NCBI GenBank assembly: GCA_002197545.1
Contig: NFUO01000262.1
Span: forward strand, 1 to 64,000
Source: Acidobacteria subdivision 2 bacterium RH1 MAG20
GTDB taxonomy: Bacteria; Acidobacteriota; Terriglobia; Terriglobales; Acidobacteriaceae
Direction of reading: 5' to 3'
DNA length: 64,000 nucleotides
In this document: piece by piece, positions 62,825 through 64,000 of the stretch
How the letters are laid out: each line of letters starts with the position of its first letter
Numbering within the stretch: position 1 is the stretch's first letter
Program-made: the position numbers and the translations under genes
Notes under the pieces: generated by a model
Database searches by the model: none
What the model saw: the letters and a program-made list of their open reading frames with translations, nothing else
Told to the model about the DNA's origin: nothing

Positions 62825-64000
62825 ATGAATACGTCACGGCGTCTGGTATTTGGCACGGCTTTTCTCTTCTTGACGATGATGGGGGTAAGCGCTTTGCCGG
62901 CGCAGGACGCAAACAGCGCCGTTCCGTCGGTAGACGGCACAACGACCAATCCTTCCAACGTCGAGAAGCCGGACCCGCTCAAGCGTCAATTGACCGACAA
63001 AGAAAAGCGCGCTCAACAGAAGGCCCTGCGCGGCGAGTTGCACGGCGTCTACAAGAAGTGGCTCGACGAGGACGTTCGCTGGATCATCACCGACCAGGAG
63101 AGGAAAGCCTTTCAGAACCTGAGCAACGATGAGGAGCGCGATTCGTTCATCGAAAACTTCTGGCTGCGTAGAAATCCCAATCCCGACTCGCCCGAGAATG
63201 AATACCGCGAAGAGCACTATGCGCGCATTGCCTATGCCAACGAACATTTCGCCGCCGGCATGCCTGGCTGGAAGACCGATCGCGGCCACATCTATATCGC
63301 ATACGGCAAGGCCGATAGCATCGACTCGCACCCAAGCGGTGGCGAATACGAGCGCCCCATGGAGGAGGGCGGCGGTAACACTTCAACCTATCCCTTTGAG
63401 GTCTGGCACTACCGTTATCTGGCTGGTATTGGCGACAACATCGATATCGAGTTTGTAGACACCTGCATGTGCGGTGACTACCACATGACCATCGACCGCT
63501 CCGAGAAAGACGCCCTCAAGCATGTTCCGGGCGCGGGCCTCACGATGTATGAGCAGAACGGCCAGTCGTCGAAGGCAGACCGCTTCTCGGGCGGCGGCCT
63601 CGAACAGCTTGGCAACGGACCCATGTCATCGCAGAACCAGAGCAAGCAGTTTGACCGGTTGGATCAATACGCCAAGCTGATGGCCCCCCCGGAGATCAAG
63701 TTCAAGGACCTGGAGTCGTTCATGGCGACTTCAAAGATCCTGACCGGACCGCCGTTCCTCTTCAGCGTTCGCACCGACTATGTGAAGATCACGAACGATA
63801 CGGTCCTGGTGCCGCTTACGCTGCAGATTCGGAATGGGGACATCACGTTCAGCAACAAGGATGGCGTCGCCACCGGTACGGTGAACATTCTCGGACGCGT
63901 CTCCAATCTGAATGACAGGCCGATCCAGACCTTTGAAGATACGGTCAATGTTCAGGTGCCGAGCGAGTTGCTCGGCCGTACGCAGAACAATGTGTCGGTG
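62825..64000 (+). CDS. GWxTD domain protein, partial
   Basis: The first 392 residues of an exported protein that runs off the window. A signal (RRLVFGTAFLFLTMMGVSALPAQ) precedes the GWxTD domain: YKKWLDEDVRWIITDQERKAF, FIENFWLRRNPNPDSPENEY, EHYARIAYANEHF, then GWKTDRGHIYIAYGKADSID, and PFEVWHYRYLAGIG. GWxTD proteins are frequent in Acidobacteria and related phyla; their role is unknown. The ATG at 62825 has AGGAG 13 bases upstream, which is long, so the start may be revised. It is divergent from the MacA-like operon. Confidence 0.88.
   Translation, partial: MNTSRRLVFGTAFLFLTMMGVSALPAQDANSAVPSVDGTTTNPSNVEKPDPLKRQLTDKEKRAQQKALRGELHGVYKKWLDEDVRWIITDQERKAFQNLSNDEERDSFIENFWLRRNPNPDSPENEYREEHYARIAYANEHFAAGMPGWKTDRGHIYIAYGKADSIDSHPSGGEYERPMEEGGGNTSTYPFEVWHYRYLAGIGDNIDIEFVDTCMCGDYHMTIDRSEKDALKHVPGAGLTMYEQNGQSSKADRFSGGGLEQLGNGPMSSQNQSKQFDRLDQYAKLMAPPEIKFKDLESFMATSKILTGPPFLFSVRTDYVKITNDTVLVPLTLQIRNGDITFSNKDGVATGTVNILGRVSNLNDRPIQTFEDTVNVQVPSELLGRTQNNVSV

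Overview
The window looks like chromosomal DNA of an acidobacterium from the Terriglobia group (Granulicella, Edaphobacter, Terriglobus and relatives). The clues are a GWxTD-domain protein at the right end, a GTP-type PEP carboxykinase, secreted small proteins of the DUF5818 kind, many long Sec/Tat-exported proteins, large RND efflux systems and moderately GC-rich codon use. No database was searched, so the assignment rests on family recognition only. No insertion sequence, integrase, CRISPR array or rRNA was seen. Two tRNA genes, Val(CAC) and Glu(TTC), are present.

Region 1 (1-1502) is the 5' part of the PEP carboxykinase gene, on the minus strand. Region 2 (about 1.5-36.8 kb) is an accessory, copper-centred region ending beside tRNA-Val. 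It holds a two-component pair of the heavy-metal type; a GMC-oxidoreductase remnant followed by an intact molybdenum aldehyde-oxidase pair; and a copZ-copA-csoR operon with a clear CsoR-like operator. Next come a secreted amidohydrolase, a DUF3299/ABC-transporter cluster, a formylglycine-generating enzyme with its copper-binding cysteine pair, and an MFS transporter. After these lies a graveyard of broken genes (methyltransferase, RND adaptor, multicopper oxidase, DoxX), then a methyltransferase/rhodanese/thioredoxin operon. The region closes with a complete CusCBA-type efflux operon, two divergent small Cys-rich exported proteins, and a CopA (multicopper oxidase)/CopB/cytochrome c/permease operon. 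Together these would sense, chaperone, pump and oxidise copper: CopZ and the P-type ATPase clear the cytoplasm, CusCBA clears the periplasm, and CopA/CopB oxidise or sequester Cu(I).

Region 3 (about 36.9-64 kb) looks like ordinary chromosome. It has a sigma/anti-sigma/DUF3106 unit, proline dehydrogenase, a beta-propeller lipoprotein, a glycosyltransferase, SppA with a textbook terminator, an HU/IHF protein, a DUF3311/SSS symporter pair, an acyltransferase, a gamma-glutamyltransferase and a bicovalent FAD oxidoreductase. It continues with tRNA-Glu and a two-gene AcrAB-like RND system. It ends with an adaptor/ABC-ATPase/917-residue secreted protein cluster lacking a recognisable permease, and the GWxTD protein running off the end.

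The most interesting points are the CsoR operator, the opposed-strand pseudogene junction near 20.87 kb, the single-base lesions in the methyltransferase and DoxX remnants, a CusB adaptor with an added C-terminal FixH/YtkA-like domain, the orphan FGE in a copper island, and a hairpin that would hide the ribosome binding site of a TTG-started proline dehydrogenase gene.
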